From positions 1-64,000 of the forward strand of contig JAQWQC010000025.1 of NCBI GenBank assembly GCA_029245025.1: DNA of 64,000 nt, written 5' to 3'. Positions 43,518 to 52,845 of the stretch are shown here, in pieces (the stretch's first letter is position 1; each line of letters begins with the position of its first letter). Both the position numbers and the translations under genes were made by a program. The DNA comes from Rhodospirillaceae bacterium. GTDB lineage: Bacteria; Pseudomonadota; Alphaproteobacteria; Rhodospirillales; Rhodospirillaceae. The notes beneath the pieces are model-generated. The model had not been told where the DNA came from. It saw only the letters and a list, made by a program, of their open reading frames with translations, and did not search any database.

Positions 43518-45854
43518 CTAGTTACGTAGCGGCTTGCCGGTGTCGAGCATGTGTTCCATGCGCGCCAACGTGCCTTCGGTGCGAGCTAGCGTCATAAACG
43601 TGGTCCGCTCGAGTTTGAGAAATTCTTTTTCGGTCATGGTTTCTGTCATATCCGTGTCACCGCCGGTCAGGGCGGTGGCTAATGCGCCAGCGACCACCTG
43701 ATCATGTGGCGTTGCCATACCCTTAAGGGCGAGGTCATGTAAGGCAAGCTGCAATGCCGCTTCACCCGTCGGACCGGGTAAGACCAGCTCTTGTTCTTCT
43801 GGAGGGGTGTAGTATTCAGCCAGTGTGAGTGCTTTGGCTTTGGCATCAGCAAGCAGCCGGTCACGGTTCATGGTGATCGCGTCGCCATCCCGGAACAACC
43901 CCATTTCCATCGCCTCGGCGGCGGACTTAGCTACTTGTGCCGTGCCAATCATCTCAAACGCTTTTGCTACAGCAGGCATCGGACCGCGGGGTAAACGTGG
44001 GTGGTTCTGTAGCCGAAGCAAAACTTCTTTGCAGCCACCCCAGCCTGGGATGATACCTACGCCCACCTCTACGAGCCCAGTGTAGGTTTCTGCATGGGCT
44101 TGCACTGCATCCGCATGGAGTAGAATTTCGCATCCGCCACCAAGGGCCATGCCTGAAGGCGCGGCCACCACCGGGAAGGGGGCCTGCTTGAGTGACATAT
44201 AGGTTTTTTGGCCGTCCTCGATTTGGCTTTCGATTTCACCCCATAGGGCAATATTGGCGGCGAACAGGAACAATCCTAAATTCGCGCCAACGGAGAAGTT
44301 GCTACCCTCGTTGTAGATCACCAAAGCTTTCTGAGCGCTATCGCCTTTGATGTGCTTAATCGTTTTTTTGTAGAGCGCCATAATGTCTGGATCGAGGCTG
44401 TTCATCTTCGAGGTAAACTCAAAGCAAAGCACACCGTCACCTATATCCCAGACTGAAGCTGAACCATTCTTAAGCACCGGTTTGGAGGCTAGTTTAATGT
44501 CAGAGAGTCGCAACACCCCATCTGGTATAGGAACATCTTTATAAGACCCGTCGACGGTGAGGTGTTGCCGCACGCCGTTTTCAACGCGATAGAACCCACC
44601 TTTTTCTGCTGCGAGTGCAAGCATTGGCGGGACGCCAATAGACTCAGCGTCCAGTTTGTCCGCTAACCATTTCGCGTTAATGGCATCAATCAGTTCGAAC
44701 GGACCCTGCTTCCAACCATATCCATCTTTCATGCCCGCATCGACATCAACTACGGTATTGGCGATTTCGGGTACGAGCGCTGCCGCATAGGGCAGAGCAT
44801 GACAGGCGAGATACCATGCAAACTTGCCGCCCTTATCTTCGTGTTGAACCAACGCTTGTAGGCCACCGGCTTTGGAGGCTTTGAGGCTGTCCAGTGTTGC
44901 TTTTTGCGATGGCGCATATTCACCGCTGGTTAGGCCGATACTTTCTTTGACCCGCTTGCCGCTTTCTTTATTGAGGCGATAGAAGCCACACGGTCCCTTG
45001 CGTCCTATCCAACCGTTTTCCAGCATTTTCTTGACGACTGGCGGTTCAGAATGGATCTCCCGATAGGGGTCATCGTCTGGCAGGCGTTCCAACATGGATG
45101 CTGCCACGTGAGGCATGAGGTCGAGTCCAACCAAATCTAATGTGCCGAAGAACCCTGATTTAGGAATCCCGAATGGTCGACTGCCTATCGCATCTGCTTC
45201 ATCGACGGTTAGGCCGAGGTCCAGCGCGCCTGCGAGCCCGAGTTGGAACCAGTACGTGCCGATCCGATTGGCTACGAAGCCCGGCGTGTCCTTGGCGTGG
45301 ATAACACCCTTGCCAAGCTTAATGTCGCCAAATGACTCTATTGCTTTGATCGCTTCAGGACGCGTTTTATCCGACGACACGAGTTCCAATAGCCGCATGT
45401 AGCGCGGCGGGTTGAAGAAGTGTGTGATCATGAAGTCGGGAAGCAAGCCGTCGTCCATGCCACCTGTCAGGTCTTTCAGTGGGATCGTCGATGTATTTGA
45501 TGACAATACCGCGCCGTCTTTTTTTACCTTGGCGATCTTAGCGTAGAGATCTTGTTTGATGTCGAGGCGTTCAATAACGGCTTCTACGATCCAGTCACAA
45601 TCTGACAACCAGTCCATGTGGTCTTCGATGTTGCCGGGGGTGACTAGCTTTGCAGTCCGTTTTGACATAAACGGCGCGGGTTCCGTCTTAAGCATCTTTC
45701 TTATCGCGGATTCAGCGATGGCGTTTCGGTTGTCGCCATCTTTCGGTACGATATCAAGGAGCATGACAGGGATACCCGCGTTGGCAATGTGAGCGGCTAT
45801 GCCCGCACCCATGACGCCAGCGCCGATCACCGCGGTTTTGCGGATGTCGGTCAT
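43518..45854 (-). CDS. Bifunctional 3-hydroxyacyl-CoA dehydrogenase / enoyl-CoA hydratase
   Basis: The start at ATG 45854 (778 residues) is preferred to the longer frame from 45902 because it begins MTDIRKTAVIGAGVMGAGIA and overlaps the thiolase stop by one base (TAATG). The N-terminal dehydrogenase has the NAD loop GAGVMGAGIA, NTSTIPLKDLT, the catalytic-His region MITHFFNPPRYMRLLELVSS, and DTPGFVANRIG. The C-terminal hydratase has GSNFSVGANLGLFLFAAN, GGGCEILLHADAVQ and EVGVGIIPGWGGCKE with the two Glu regions. Dehydrogenase-first order is as in Bacillus FadN, the reverse of E. coli FadB. It performs the hydration and second oxidation steps. Confidence 0.93.
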   Translation of the reverse strand: MTDIRKTAVIGAGVMGAGIAAHIANAGIPVMLLDIVPKDGDNRNAIAESAIRKMLKTEPAPFMSKRTAKLVTPGNIEDHMDWLSDCDWIVEAVIERLDIKQDLYAKIAKVKKDGAVLSSNTSTIPLKDLTGGMDDGLLPDFMITHFFNPPRYMRLLELVSSDKTRPEAIKAIESFGDIKLGKGVIHAKDTPGFVANRIGTYWFQLGLAGALDLGLTVDEADAIGSRPFGIPKSGFFGTLDLVGLDLMPHVAASMLERLPDDDPYREIHSEPPVVKKMLENGWIGRKGPCGFYRLNKESGKRVKESIGLTSGEYAPSQKATLDSLKASKAGGLQALVQHEDKGGKFAWYLACHALPYAAALVPEIANTVVDVDAGMKDGYGWKQGPFELIDAINAKWLADKLDAESIGVPPMLALAAEKGGFYRVENGVRQHLTVDGSYKDVPIPDGVLRLSDIKLASKPVLKNGSASVWDIGDGVLCFEFTSKMNSLDPDIMALYKKTIKHIKGDSAQKALVIYNEGSNFSVGANLGLFLFAANIALWGEIESQIEDGQKTYMSLKQAPFPVVAAPSGMALGGGCEILLHADAVQAHAETYTGLVEVGVGIIPGWGGCKEVLLRLQNHPRLPRGPMPAVAKAFEMIGTAQVAKSAAEAMEMGLFRDGDAITMNRDRLLADAKAKALTLAEYYTPPEEQELVLPGPTGEAALQLALHDLALKGMATPHDQVVAGALATALTGGDTDMTETMTEKEFLKLERTTFMTLARTEGTLARMEHMLDTGKPLRN

Positions 45855-46990
45855 TACAGCGCCTCCAGAACTGTCGCGATGCCCTGGCCGCCACCAATGC
45901 ACTGGGTCGCGAGAGCATATTTCTTTCTTTCGCGCTGCATGATCTGTGCCGCTTTGCCGGTGATGCGAGCGCCGGTTGCGCCAAGCGGGTGACCAAGGGC
46001 GATGGCGCCTCCGTCGATATTGGTCTTGCTGAGGTCAATATTGAGGGCATGAACTACTGCCAGCGACTGAGCTGCGAAGGCTTCGTTGAGTTCGATGACG
46101 TCGATGTCATCGAGTTTCAGACCTGCCCGGTCCAGGGCTTTATTGGTTGCATTGACGGGGCCGATCCCCATAATTTCTGGGTCACATCCGGCAACAGCAA
46201 TGGACTTAATACGCGCTAAAGGCGTCAGGCCGTGTTTCTTCGCATAGGCTTCGCTGGTTACAAGTACGGCAGCGGAACCATCCGTGAGAGGTGAGGAGGT
46301 TCCGGCCGTGACCGATCCGGCTTGATCGAACGCCGGGTTGAGGTCAGCGAGAACCTCCATAGTGGTTTCTGGTCGGATGCAGCCATCTTTGACAACGACC
46401 CCAACCTTTGTATCAATAGGAACGATTTCGTCATCAAATTTCCCCGCAGACTGGGCTGCCGTCGCCCGCTTATGACTTTCAACCGCAAAGTCATCTTGTT
46501 TATCTCGTGAGATTTTATATTGCTTTGCCAAATTCTCGGCGGTCTCGCCCATGCCCATATAGGCGGCGTGTCCTGCTTTCACGAGCGTTGGGTTGAGCAT
46601 GGGGTTAAATCCGGGCATGGGAATGCGTGTCATGCTTTCGATACCTGCACAGATGAAAGCTTCGCCGGCGCCTATGGCAATCGAGCCCGCTGCTGTGTGG
46701 ATGGCTTGCATTGAAGAGCCGCAGAATCGGTTAATGGTGGTGCCCGCCACACTGTTCGGCAATCCAGCCAAGAATACGATGTTGCGTGCTACATTGAGGC
46801 CTTGCTCACCCTCCGGGAAAGCACATCCCAGGACCAGATCCTCTAGAGTATTAGGGTCAACGCCTGACCGCTCGACTAGGGCCTTGACAACGACTGCGGC
46901 CAATTCATCTGGTCGTGTTCTAGCCAAGCGCCCTTTGTTAGCGAGCGTCAGAGGTGAGCGGGCATACCCAGCAATTACTGCATCTGTCAT
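45854..46990 (-). CDS. Acetyl-CoA acyltransferase (thiolase)
   Basis: A 378-residue thiolase cleaving 3-ketoacyl-CoA in the last beta-oxidation step. Nucleophile Cys90 in TTINRFCGSSMQAIH, NEAFAAQSLAVVHAL, catalytic His in GGAIALGHPLGATGAR, and the second Cys in ATQCIGGGQGIA near the end. Translationally coupled to the bifunctional enzyme (TAATG) and 11 bases downstream of the MerR-type regulator. Confidence 0.95.
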   Translation of the reverse strand: MTDAVIAGYARSPLTLANKGRLARTRPDELAAVVVKALVERSGVDPNTLEDLVLGCAFPEGEQGLNVARNIVFLAGLPNSVAGTTINRFCGSSMQAIHTAAGSIAIGAGEAFICAGIESMTRIPMPGFNPMLNPTLVKAGHAAYMGMGETAENLAKQYKISRDKQDDFAVESHKRATAAQSAGKFDDEIVPIDTKVGVVVKDGCIRPETTMEVLADLNPAFDQAGSVTAGTSSPLTDGSAAVLVTSEAYAKKHGLTPLARIKSIAVAGCDPEIMGIGPVNATNKALDRAGLKLDDIDVIELNEAFAAQSLAVVHALNIDLSKTNIDGGAIALGHPLGATGARITGKAAQIMQRERKKYALATQCIGGGQGIATVLEAL

Positions 46991-47001
46991 GAATCCATCC
47001 G

Positions 47002-47475
47002 TTATTTCTGTTTTTTGTTCTGATGTTTGAGTCTGATCGAAGGTGCAGGGGAGTCAGGGTCAACCCCCTTGCTCTTTAGGTTTTGAATAGCGTCCTGTTC
47101 AATCTGTTCGAGTTTCTTTAGAGAGACTTCAATATCTTTCAGTTTGGCGCGCAGGTCATCTGCGCGTTCTCGAGCTTTGTGGCGAATGTGAAGAACCTGG
47201 CTGATGTGCTCGGCGTCAGCATCATAAAGCTCTAAATATTCTTGGATTTCATCAAGAGAGAAGCCTAGTCTCTTGCCGCGGAGAATGATCTGTAGGCGTG
47301 CCCGGTCACTATGAGTGTAGACGCGGGTTGATCCGGCCAGTTGAGGTTGCAGCAAGCCACGACCTTCATAAAAGCGGACAGTGCGGGCAGTGACGCCTGC
47401 ATCTTCAGCAAGCTGGTTGGTGCTATAGAGCCTATCCCCGGCCTCTTTCTGAATGACCGCTGATGACGCACTCAT
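47002..47475 (-). CDS. MerR-family regulator of the fatty-acid/branched-chain catabolism type
   Basis: A 157-residue MerR protein: helix-turn-helix and wing in STNQLAEDAGVTARTVRFYE and GRGLLQPQLAGSTRVYTHSD, then LGFSLDEIQEYLELY and a long coiled coil (residues about 90-140). No metal-binding cysteines are present, so this is not a metal sensor. The pattern matches MerR regulators such as LiuR/PsrA-like controllers that bind acyl-CoA-linked operons. It overlaps the upstream acyl-CoA ligase gene by four bases (ATGA), so it is encoded inside the operon it probably controls; a palindrome upstream of the ligase gene is a candidate operator. Confidence 0.88.
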   Translation of the reverse strand: MSASSAVIQKEAGDRLYSTNQLAEDAGVTARTVRFYEGRGLLQPQLAGSTRVYTHSDRARLQIILRGKRLGFSLDEIQEYLELYDADAEHISQVLHIRHKARERADDLRAKLKDIEVSLKKLEQIEQDAIQNLKSKGVDPDSPAPSIRLKHQNKKQK

Positions 47476-49190
47476 GCCACGCTCTCCTCGGCTGGGGTGT
47501 TGTCCTGAGCTTCTTCCTCGGCCTTCAGTTCTTTCTTAGATAGTTTGCCGATCATGGTTTTGGGGAGCTGGTCTCGAAACTCGTAGGAGTCTGGCTGTTG
47601 AATTGCTGACAGCTTGTCTTTTAAAAATGTATTGAGCCCGTCTTCAGTCAGAGTCTCATCTTCTTTCAAACGAATGAACGCTTTTGGCGCCTGACCGCGA
47701 TATTTGTCTTCGACCCCGATTACGGTGACTTCGGCTACCGCTGGGTGTTCGTAAATGGCTTCTTCGACCATGCGCGGGTAAATTTTATAGCCACCGGCGA
47801 TAATGATGTCTTTCAATCGGTCGACGAGGAAAACGTAGCCATCTTCGTCCATATAGCCGACGTCGCCGGTGCGAAAGACGGCACCTTGCATAACTTTTGC
47901 AGTCTCTTCGGGATTATCCCAGTAGCCTTTCATAACCTGTGGTCCACAAATGCAAACTTCGCCGCGTTCACCGGTAGGCATCAGTCTCCCCGGCTCCTCC
48001 AATGAATGAATTTCTACGGTGGTGCTTGGCATGGGGATGCCAACAGACCCTGCTTTGTTTACACCGATAGTGGGGTTGGTGGTTGCAACAGGAGAGGTTT
48101 CACTAAGACCGTAGCCTTCAACAACCACGCATCCGGAAATGCGCTCAAATTCTTTCTTCACTTCTACCGGCAGTGGAGCTCCACCGGATATGCAGACTTT
48201 AATCGAAGACAAGTCGTACTCTTTGATCTTTGGATATGTATTGATCGCGGTAAAGATCGTTGGCACAGCCGGAAAGAAAGTTGGTTTCTTATGTGCAATC
48301 GCGCGCAAGCATGTTTTCAAGTCGAAGCGCGGCAACATAATAATTTGAGCGCCGTACCGTAGTCCTGCCATCAGGGCAACGGTCATGGCAAATACATGAA
48401 AGAACGGAAGGGCAGCGAGAAATTTTTCTTCGCCGATCTTGCTATTGTCGTACCAGGCTGCAACTTGGATCGCATTGGCGCTGACATTCGCATGGGTCAG
48501 CATGGCGGCTTTGGGAATTCCCGTGGTGCCTCCGGTATACTGCAGCACTGCCAAATCTTCGTCTGGTATGATCTTAACCGGCGCAAATCCGCCGTCGTTT
48601 CCAATCAGGTCTTCGAATAAGACCAGGCGATCATCGTCTTCAACGCGGGCTAGAGTTTTGCGCCGGAAGATGTTGAATAGTACCGCTTTACGCCATGGCA
48701 ACACCTCGGTCATGGAACACAACAGCAGTTTTTCTATGCCATTCTGTTCTAATGTCTCGTGCGCCTTTGGGTACATGGCCTCCAGATCCATGGTGACCAA
48801 CATGTGCGGTCGTGAATCCTTGACCAATTCATCCAGTTCACGCTGGGCGTAAAGTGGATTGATGTTGACGACCACGCCACCAACCAAAAGCACGGCATGA
48901 AAAAGGACGATGTAGTAGGGGGTGTTGGGCAGCATCAAAGCAACGCGGTCACCTTTTTTGATGCCCAGCTCTTGCAGACCTTTCGCTGCCGCACGGACCA
49001 TGGTGCCGGTCTCGCGATAGGTCCATGTGCGGCCTAGGAATTCCATGCAAATACGTTCGGGATAGGCTGCGACGCTGCGGTCAAATGCCGCATGCGCGGG
49101 TTCGGGCACGATCGGCATGTCCCAGTCGGCAAATGCAGGATAGCTATCAAGCCAAGGTTTCTGAACTGGTGAGATGGTCGTGGTGTTCAT
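47472..49190 (-). CDS. fadD: Long-chain fatty-acid--CoA ligase
   Basis: A 572-residue adenylate-forming enzyme activating fatty acids with ATP and CoA. P-loop LQYTGGTTGIPKAAMLTHAN (near 218), GGAPLPVEVKKEF, VVEGYGLSETSPVATTNPTI, and the hinge region FRTGDVGYMDEDGYVFLVDR followed by LKDIIIAGGYKIYP; the C-terminal Lys is in QLPKTMIGKLSKKEL. First gene of the beta-oxidation operon, downstream of a perfect 14-base palindrome. Confidence 0.95.
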   Translation of the reverse strand: MNTTTISPVQKPWLDSYPAFADWDMPIVPEPAHAAFDRSVAAYPERICMEFLGRTWTYRETGTMVRAAAKGLQELGIKKGDRVALMLPNTPYYIVLFHAVLLVGGVVVNINPLYAQRELDELVKDSRPHMLVTMDLEAMYPKAHETLEQNGIEKLLLCSMTEVLPWRKAVLFNIFRRKTLARVEDDDRLVLFEDLIGNDGGFAPVKIIPDEDLAVLQYTGGTTGIPKAAMLTHANVSANAIQVAAWYDNSKIGEEKFLAALPFFHVFAMTVALMAGLRYGAQIIMLPRFDLKTCLRAIAHKKPTFFPAVPTIFTAINTYPKIKEYDLSSIKVCISGGAPLPVEVKKEFERISGCVVVEGYGLSETSPVATTNPTIGVNKAGSVGIPMPSTTVEIHSLEEPGRLMPTGERGEVCICGPQVMKGYWDNPEETAKVMQGAVFRTGDVGYMDEDGYVFLVDRLKDIIIAGGYKIYPRMVEEAIYEHPAVAEVTVIGVEDKYRGQAPKAFIRLKEDETLTEDGLNTFLKDKLSAIQQPDSYEFRDQLPKTMIGKLSKKELKAEEEAQDNTPAEESVA

Positions 49191-49276
49191 CGAGGTTCTC
49201 TGGCTTTGTGGGTGGTTTTAGGCTCCACGCCCTCTCTTACCCTAAGGGTTCCAATAACTAGTACAAGTAAAAATAG

Positions 49277-49290
49277 TGACGTTAACGTCA
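49277..49290. promoter_or_regulatory. Perfect palindrome TGACGTTAACGTCA, candidate operator of the fatty-acid operon
   Basis: Fourteen bases of perfect dyad symmetry lie 87 bases upstream of the fadD start. The core ACGTTAACGT resembles the known LiuR-type (MerR-family) operator with inverted ACGT half-sites, and the operon encodes such a regulator as its second gene. A TATTTT immediately downstream on the minus strand could be a -10 box. Confidence 0.65.
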
Positions 49291-49396
49291 TATTTCTGTT
49301 AAGTGGTTAGCAAAATCAAATTATTCCTATTGGAAACAATTAGTTATGGGCTTCGAGAATTCGCCTCAGAGTCGCTGCGAGAGGCTTAGATAAACC

Positions 49397-49705
49397 CTAT
49401 TCGTCCAACAGACTGCTCAATTTGAGGGCGACTCCCTTAGATCCGAAGATCTTGAGCTTCCCCATGGTGAACGCGACCATTGGATTAAGGTCGCCTTTGA
49501 TCAGCTTTTCCAAATTCCCAGACGAGAGCACCAAGGTTGTTTCTGCATCTTCGTCATTAGGGTTAGGGGTGACAACAAGGTCATCACCTGTGGCGTCGAT
49601 CAAAATCTTACCCTCTTCTTCGAGTTCGAACAGCACGCTGTGATTCAGGTCTGCTAGGTCCATTGCACGAGATCGCACAGCGTCCACGATTTGGTCGAAA
49701 TTCAT
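49397..49705 (-). CDS. SCP2 sterol-carrier-domain protein
   Basis: A 102-residue stand-alone SCP2 domain: HSVLFELEEEGKILIDATGD, a central TTLVLSSGNLEKLIKGDLNP, and VAFTMGKLKIFGSKGVALKL, the conserved MGKLKIxGD-like strand. SCP2 domains bind lipids or acyl-CoA in a hydrophobic tunnel. It sits just upstream of the fatty-acid operon on the same strand, in keeping with a lipid-binding role, but the operon palindrome lies between them, so they are probably transcribed separately. Confidence 0.9.
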   Translation of the reverse strand: MNFDQIVDAVRSRAMDLADLNHSVLFELEEEGKILIDATGDDLVVTPNPNDEDAETTLVLSSGNLEKLIKGDLNPMVAFTMGKLKIFGSKGVALKLSSLLDE

Positions 49706-49818
49706 TGAGGTGTTCCTCGCTTCCTATTCTCTGTGGTCGCCTTAGCGTCCAAGATGGTATTCAAGCTTAAGATACGCAAAACGCGTCAGGCCATGAAAAA
49801 GTAAAGACGAGAGAACCT

Positions 49819-51027
49819 ATGCGGGTTTTGAAGTGGTTCGCAGTAAGCATTGGCGCATTAATCGCTTTGCCCTTTGTAGCATTTGCTGTCCTCTACGTGA
49901 CGGACCCGACTTTCTACGGTCGAATAGCGACAATCTTTACAATCGATCCCGTGAAAGATGTTGCGTGGTATGAACCACTAGAGCGTGTGCCTGGGGTCGA
50001 AGGTCCGCCACTGCCGCGAGCGAGTGAAAACTCTCGCACTGTCTCAGAGGATGCTTGGCTTCAAGCCCGGGCCTATGCCGAGGAAACGGGTTCTGTCGCG
50101 TTGTTGGTATGGCATCGCGGAGCGATTCAATACGAACATTATGGCGATGGCTTCGATCGTACGTCACGCACTGATCCTGCATCCATGCATAAGTCAGTAA
50201 TGGCATTGCTCATTGGGGCGGCGATTGCCGACGACACGCTACCCTCTGTCGACGAACCTGCATCGACCTACCTTACGGAATGGGCCGGTGATGATCGCGC
50301 TAAAGTAACAATCAAACATCTCTTACAAATGACCAGCGGTATGTACCGTGACCCGTTTAGTCCGAGCCCGTTCGGCACGACCATGAAACTTAACCTCGGT
50401 ACAGAAATCACGGACCTCACTTTATCTCAACCCGCGCGCCGGCCACCTGGTGAAGAGTTCGATTACAACAACTTCAACCCGCAGGCATTGTCTATCCTTC
50501 TGGAGCGTGCGACCGGTCAGCGTTATGCGCAAATCTTGTCTGAAAAGCTGTGGTCGAAATTAGGAACAGGTGACGCCTACGTGTGGCTGGACCATGAAGG
50601 CGGTTTGCCCCGGACCTATTGTTGCCTCCATGCCACGGCAGAAGATTGGTTGCGTGTAGGATTGCTGCATCTCAATCGGGGTATCGTTGATGGTGCACAG
50701 GTCATCCCTCAAGCTTGGATGCAACAAATTGTCACCGGTTCCGATGTCGGGCCGAATTACGGTTATCAAACTTGGCTCGGGACTCCCTACAAAGCACAAC
50801 GCGACTACGGTCCATATATCGACGCTTATGTGCGGCACGATGAACCTTATGTGGCTGATGATGTAATTTACTTCGATGGTGCGGGTGGTCAGCGGGTCTA
50901 TGTTATCCCGTCCTATAACATGGTTATCGTGCGTACCGGCACGGGTGGAATCGATTTTGCGGCGGGGTCATTCTTGTGGGAAGATTCCCGTCTCCCTAAC
51001 ATTCTTATGCGCGGTGTGTCTGAATAG
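49819..51027 (+). CDS. Serine hydrolase of the class C beta-lactamase fold (paralogue 1)
   Basis: A 402-residue protein with an N-terminal signal anchor (WFAVSIGALIALPFVAFAVL). SxxK motif in DPASMHKSVMALLIG (Ser and Lys of SMHK), Tyr motif FDYNNFNPQALSILLE (YNN), and a C-terminal FDGAGGQRVYVIPSYNMVIV, standing in for the KTG-like strand. This fold covers penicillin-binding proteins, beta-lactamases and esterases; the 6-aminohexanoate-dimer hydrolase/EstB-like branch is a plausible relative. It faces the periplasm. The next gene is a clear tandem duplicate. Confidence 0.88.
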   Translation: MRVLKWFAVSIGALIALPFVAFAVLYVTDPTFYGRIATIFTIDPVKDVAWYEPLERVPGVEGPPLPRASENSRTVSEDAWLQARAYAEETGSVALLVWHRGAIQYEHYGDGFDRTSRTDPASMHKSVMALLIGAAIADDTLPSVDEPASTYLTEWAGDDRAKVTIKHLLQMTSGMYRDPFSPSPFGTTMKLNLGTEITDLTLSQPARRPPGEEFDYNNFNPQALSILLERATGQRYAQILSEKLWSKLGTGDAYVWLDHEGGLPRTYCCLHATAEDWLRVGLLHLNRGIVDGAQVIPQAWMQQIVTGSDVGPNYGYQTWLGTPYKAQRDYGPYIDAYVRHDEPYVADDVIYFDGAGGQRVYVIPSYNMVIVRTGTGGIDFAAGSFLWEDSRLPNILMRGVSE

Positions 51028-51070
51028 AGAGCAAGGCCGCTAATGCCTACGTCTTATAAGGAGTTTTGTT

Positions 51071-52297
51071 GTGATCATTGTGAAGCGTATCGCGAAAGGC
51101 ATTGCCATTCTCGTTGGTGTTGTTTTGCTCGCCGGCGTCGTTTTTATCGCGTCCGACTGGCGTTTCTATAAGCGTCTCGCGACGTTCGACCGTATGAAGA
51201 GCATGACAGACATGGCTTGGTATGAGCCGGTTGTTGAAGTGAAACCCGGAACGCCGCCCGAGATTTCGCGCGCAACCGCTGACACGCGCACCTTGTCTGC
51301 AGAACTGGTTGATGCCCTGGAGTCCTATGCGGAAGAAAATGGATCCATGTCGCTGTTGGTCTGGCACAAAGGCGCTTTACAGATGGAGTGGTACGGGGAG
51401 GGGTTTGATCAATATTCCTATATGGAATCCGCGTCCATGCATAAATCGGTTATGGCATTGCTCTACGGTATCGCCATCGACCAAGGGTATATCCCGTCGG
51501 TTGATGAACCGGCATCGACATACCTTACAGAATGGAAAGATGATGCGCGGTCTAAGATTACAATCCGCAATATGTTGCAAATGGCCCATGGGCTTGCCCG
51601 AGCCTCCGGAGGCTTTAACCCTCTTGGCGACAATATGAAACTAGGTATGGGAACGGACTGGGGTGGCATTGCACTCAAGTCTCTGGCTGAAGACCCACCA
51701 AATACTGTTTTTGCCTACAGCAATTTAAATTCTCAACTGTTGGGTCTGATTCTTCAGCGCGCGACCGGCATGCCCTACGCAGAATTCTTGCAAAAGAGCC
51801 TGTGGTCCAAAGTGGGCGAGAGCAGCGCCAGGGTCTGGTTGGATCGCCCAGGTGGTTTGGCCAAAACGTCGGGTTCCTTGTTTACGCCGCCTCGCAATTG
51901 GCTGCGGTTAGGGCTTTTGCATCTCAACAAAGGCCGTGTTGGCGACGAACAGGTTGTTCCTGAGGCCTGGATTGAACAAGTGATAACGCCGTCACCGAAT
52001 AACCCGAACTATGGATTTCAGACCTGGCTTGGCACGGAGTACCGGCCCAAAGTTGATTATGGCAAGGGTGTTGCTGCCCATGTACCACACTCAGAGTCCT
52101 TTGAGGCGAGGGATGTTGTGTATTTCGATGGGGCTAATGGTCAGAGGGTCTATGTCATACCTTCGGAAGATCTCGTCATCGTGCGAATGGGTGAAGGCGG
52201 GCTTGACTTCCAAACAGGCGCTTTTCGGTGGGATGAGCCAAAACTGCCAAATCTCATCATTCGGGGGCTGCGTCAGGCCGCTAATGAGGGGGCATAG
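51071..52297 (+). CDS. Serine hydrolase of the class C beta-lactamase fold (paralogue 2)
   Basis: A 408-residue protein starting at GTG 51071, with a signal anchor (KGIAILVGVVLLAGVVFIAS). SxxK is in ESASMHKSVMALLYGIAIDQ, the Tyr motif in FAYSNLNSQLLGLILQ (YSN), and the C-terminal strand in FDGANGQRVYVIPSEDLVIV. It aligns with paralogue 1 throughout, including PSVDEPASTYLTEW and LRLGLLHLN, so the pair arose by tandem duplication 43 bases apart and is probably co-transcribed. Confidence 0.88.
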   Translation: MIIVKRIAKGIAILVGVVLLAGVVFIASDWRFYKRLATFDRMKSMTDMAWYEPVVEVKPGTPPEISRATADTRTLSAELVDALESYAEENGSMSLLVWHKGALQMEWYGEGFDQYSYMESASMHKSVMALLYGIAIDQGYIPSVDEPASTYLTEWKDDARSKITIRNMLQMAHGLARASGGFNPLGDNMKLGMGTDWGGIALKSLAEDPPNTVFAYSNLNSQLLGLILQRATGMPYAEFLQKSLWSKVGESSARVWLDRPGGLAKTSGSLFTPPRNWLRLGLLHLNKGRVGDEQVVPEAWIEQVITPSPNNPNYGFQTWLGTEYRPKVDYGKGVAAHVPHSESFEARDVVYFDGANGQRVYVIPSEDLVIVRMGEGGLDFQTGAFRWDEPKLPNLIIRGLRQAANEGA

Positions 52298-52420
52298 GCT
52301 AGCCGTTGGATGTCTGATTTTGTGGTGACGGTTTAGAGGGTCTGTGATGTATCGCGATGATGTCACAATGGTCTTCAACAAAATTATCACTAAGTCCGAT
52401 GAGGCGTCCTCAGTGCCCTC

Positions 52421-52843
52421 ATGACTTTGCACCTTCTTAAATTGGCTGTTGGGATTGAACACGTTGACCAACTCAAGGAGCGTCAAGAACGTTTCAAAAA
52501 TGACGTGGGTCATTACCAGCACACTACACGCATGTTTCCCAAGCGGGAGGCAGAGTTGCTCGACGGTGGTTCCATGTTCTGGGTGATGAAGCGGCTTGTG
52601 TCAGTGCGCCAGAAAATTATCGCCCTGCATCGAGAGAAAGATCCTGAGGGGCGGGGCTATTGTATCATCGAGCTTGCCCCTGAGCACATCTTGGTCGCGC
52701 CCCAACGTAAACGACCGTTTCAGGGGTGGCGCTATCTTAAACCCGAGGATGCGCCAAAAGATATGACATCTATGGACGGTTACATTGACCCTGATATGCC
52801 CTCCGATATGAGGGCCGAGCTCAGCCGTATTGGACTTATCTAA
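52421..52843 (+). CDS. DUF1489 family protein
   Basis: A 140-residue protein typical of alphaproteobacteria: LHLLKLAVGIEHVDQLKERQ, TTRMFPKREAELLDGGSMFW, the central IELAPEHILVAPQRKRPFQGW, and RYLKPEDAPKDM near the end. Conserved Trp and Arg residues suggest a nucleic-acid or RNA role, but no function is established. Monocistronic, convergent with the SDR at 52.8 kb. Confidence 0.88.
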   Translation: MTLHLLKLAVGIEHVDQLKERQERFKNDVGHYQHTTRMFPKREAELLDGGSMFWVMKRLVSVRQKIIALHREKDPEGRGYCIIELAPEHILVAPQRKRPFQGWRYLKPEDAPKDMTSMDGYIDPDMPSDMRAELSRIGLI

Positions 52844-52845
52844 AC

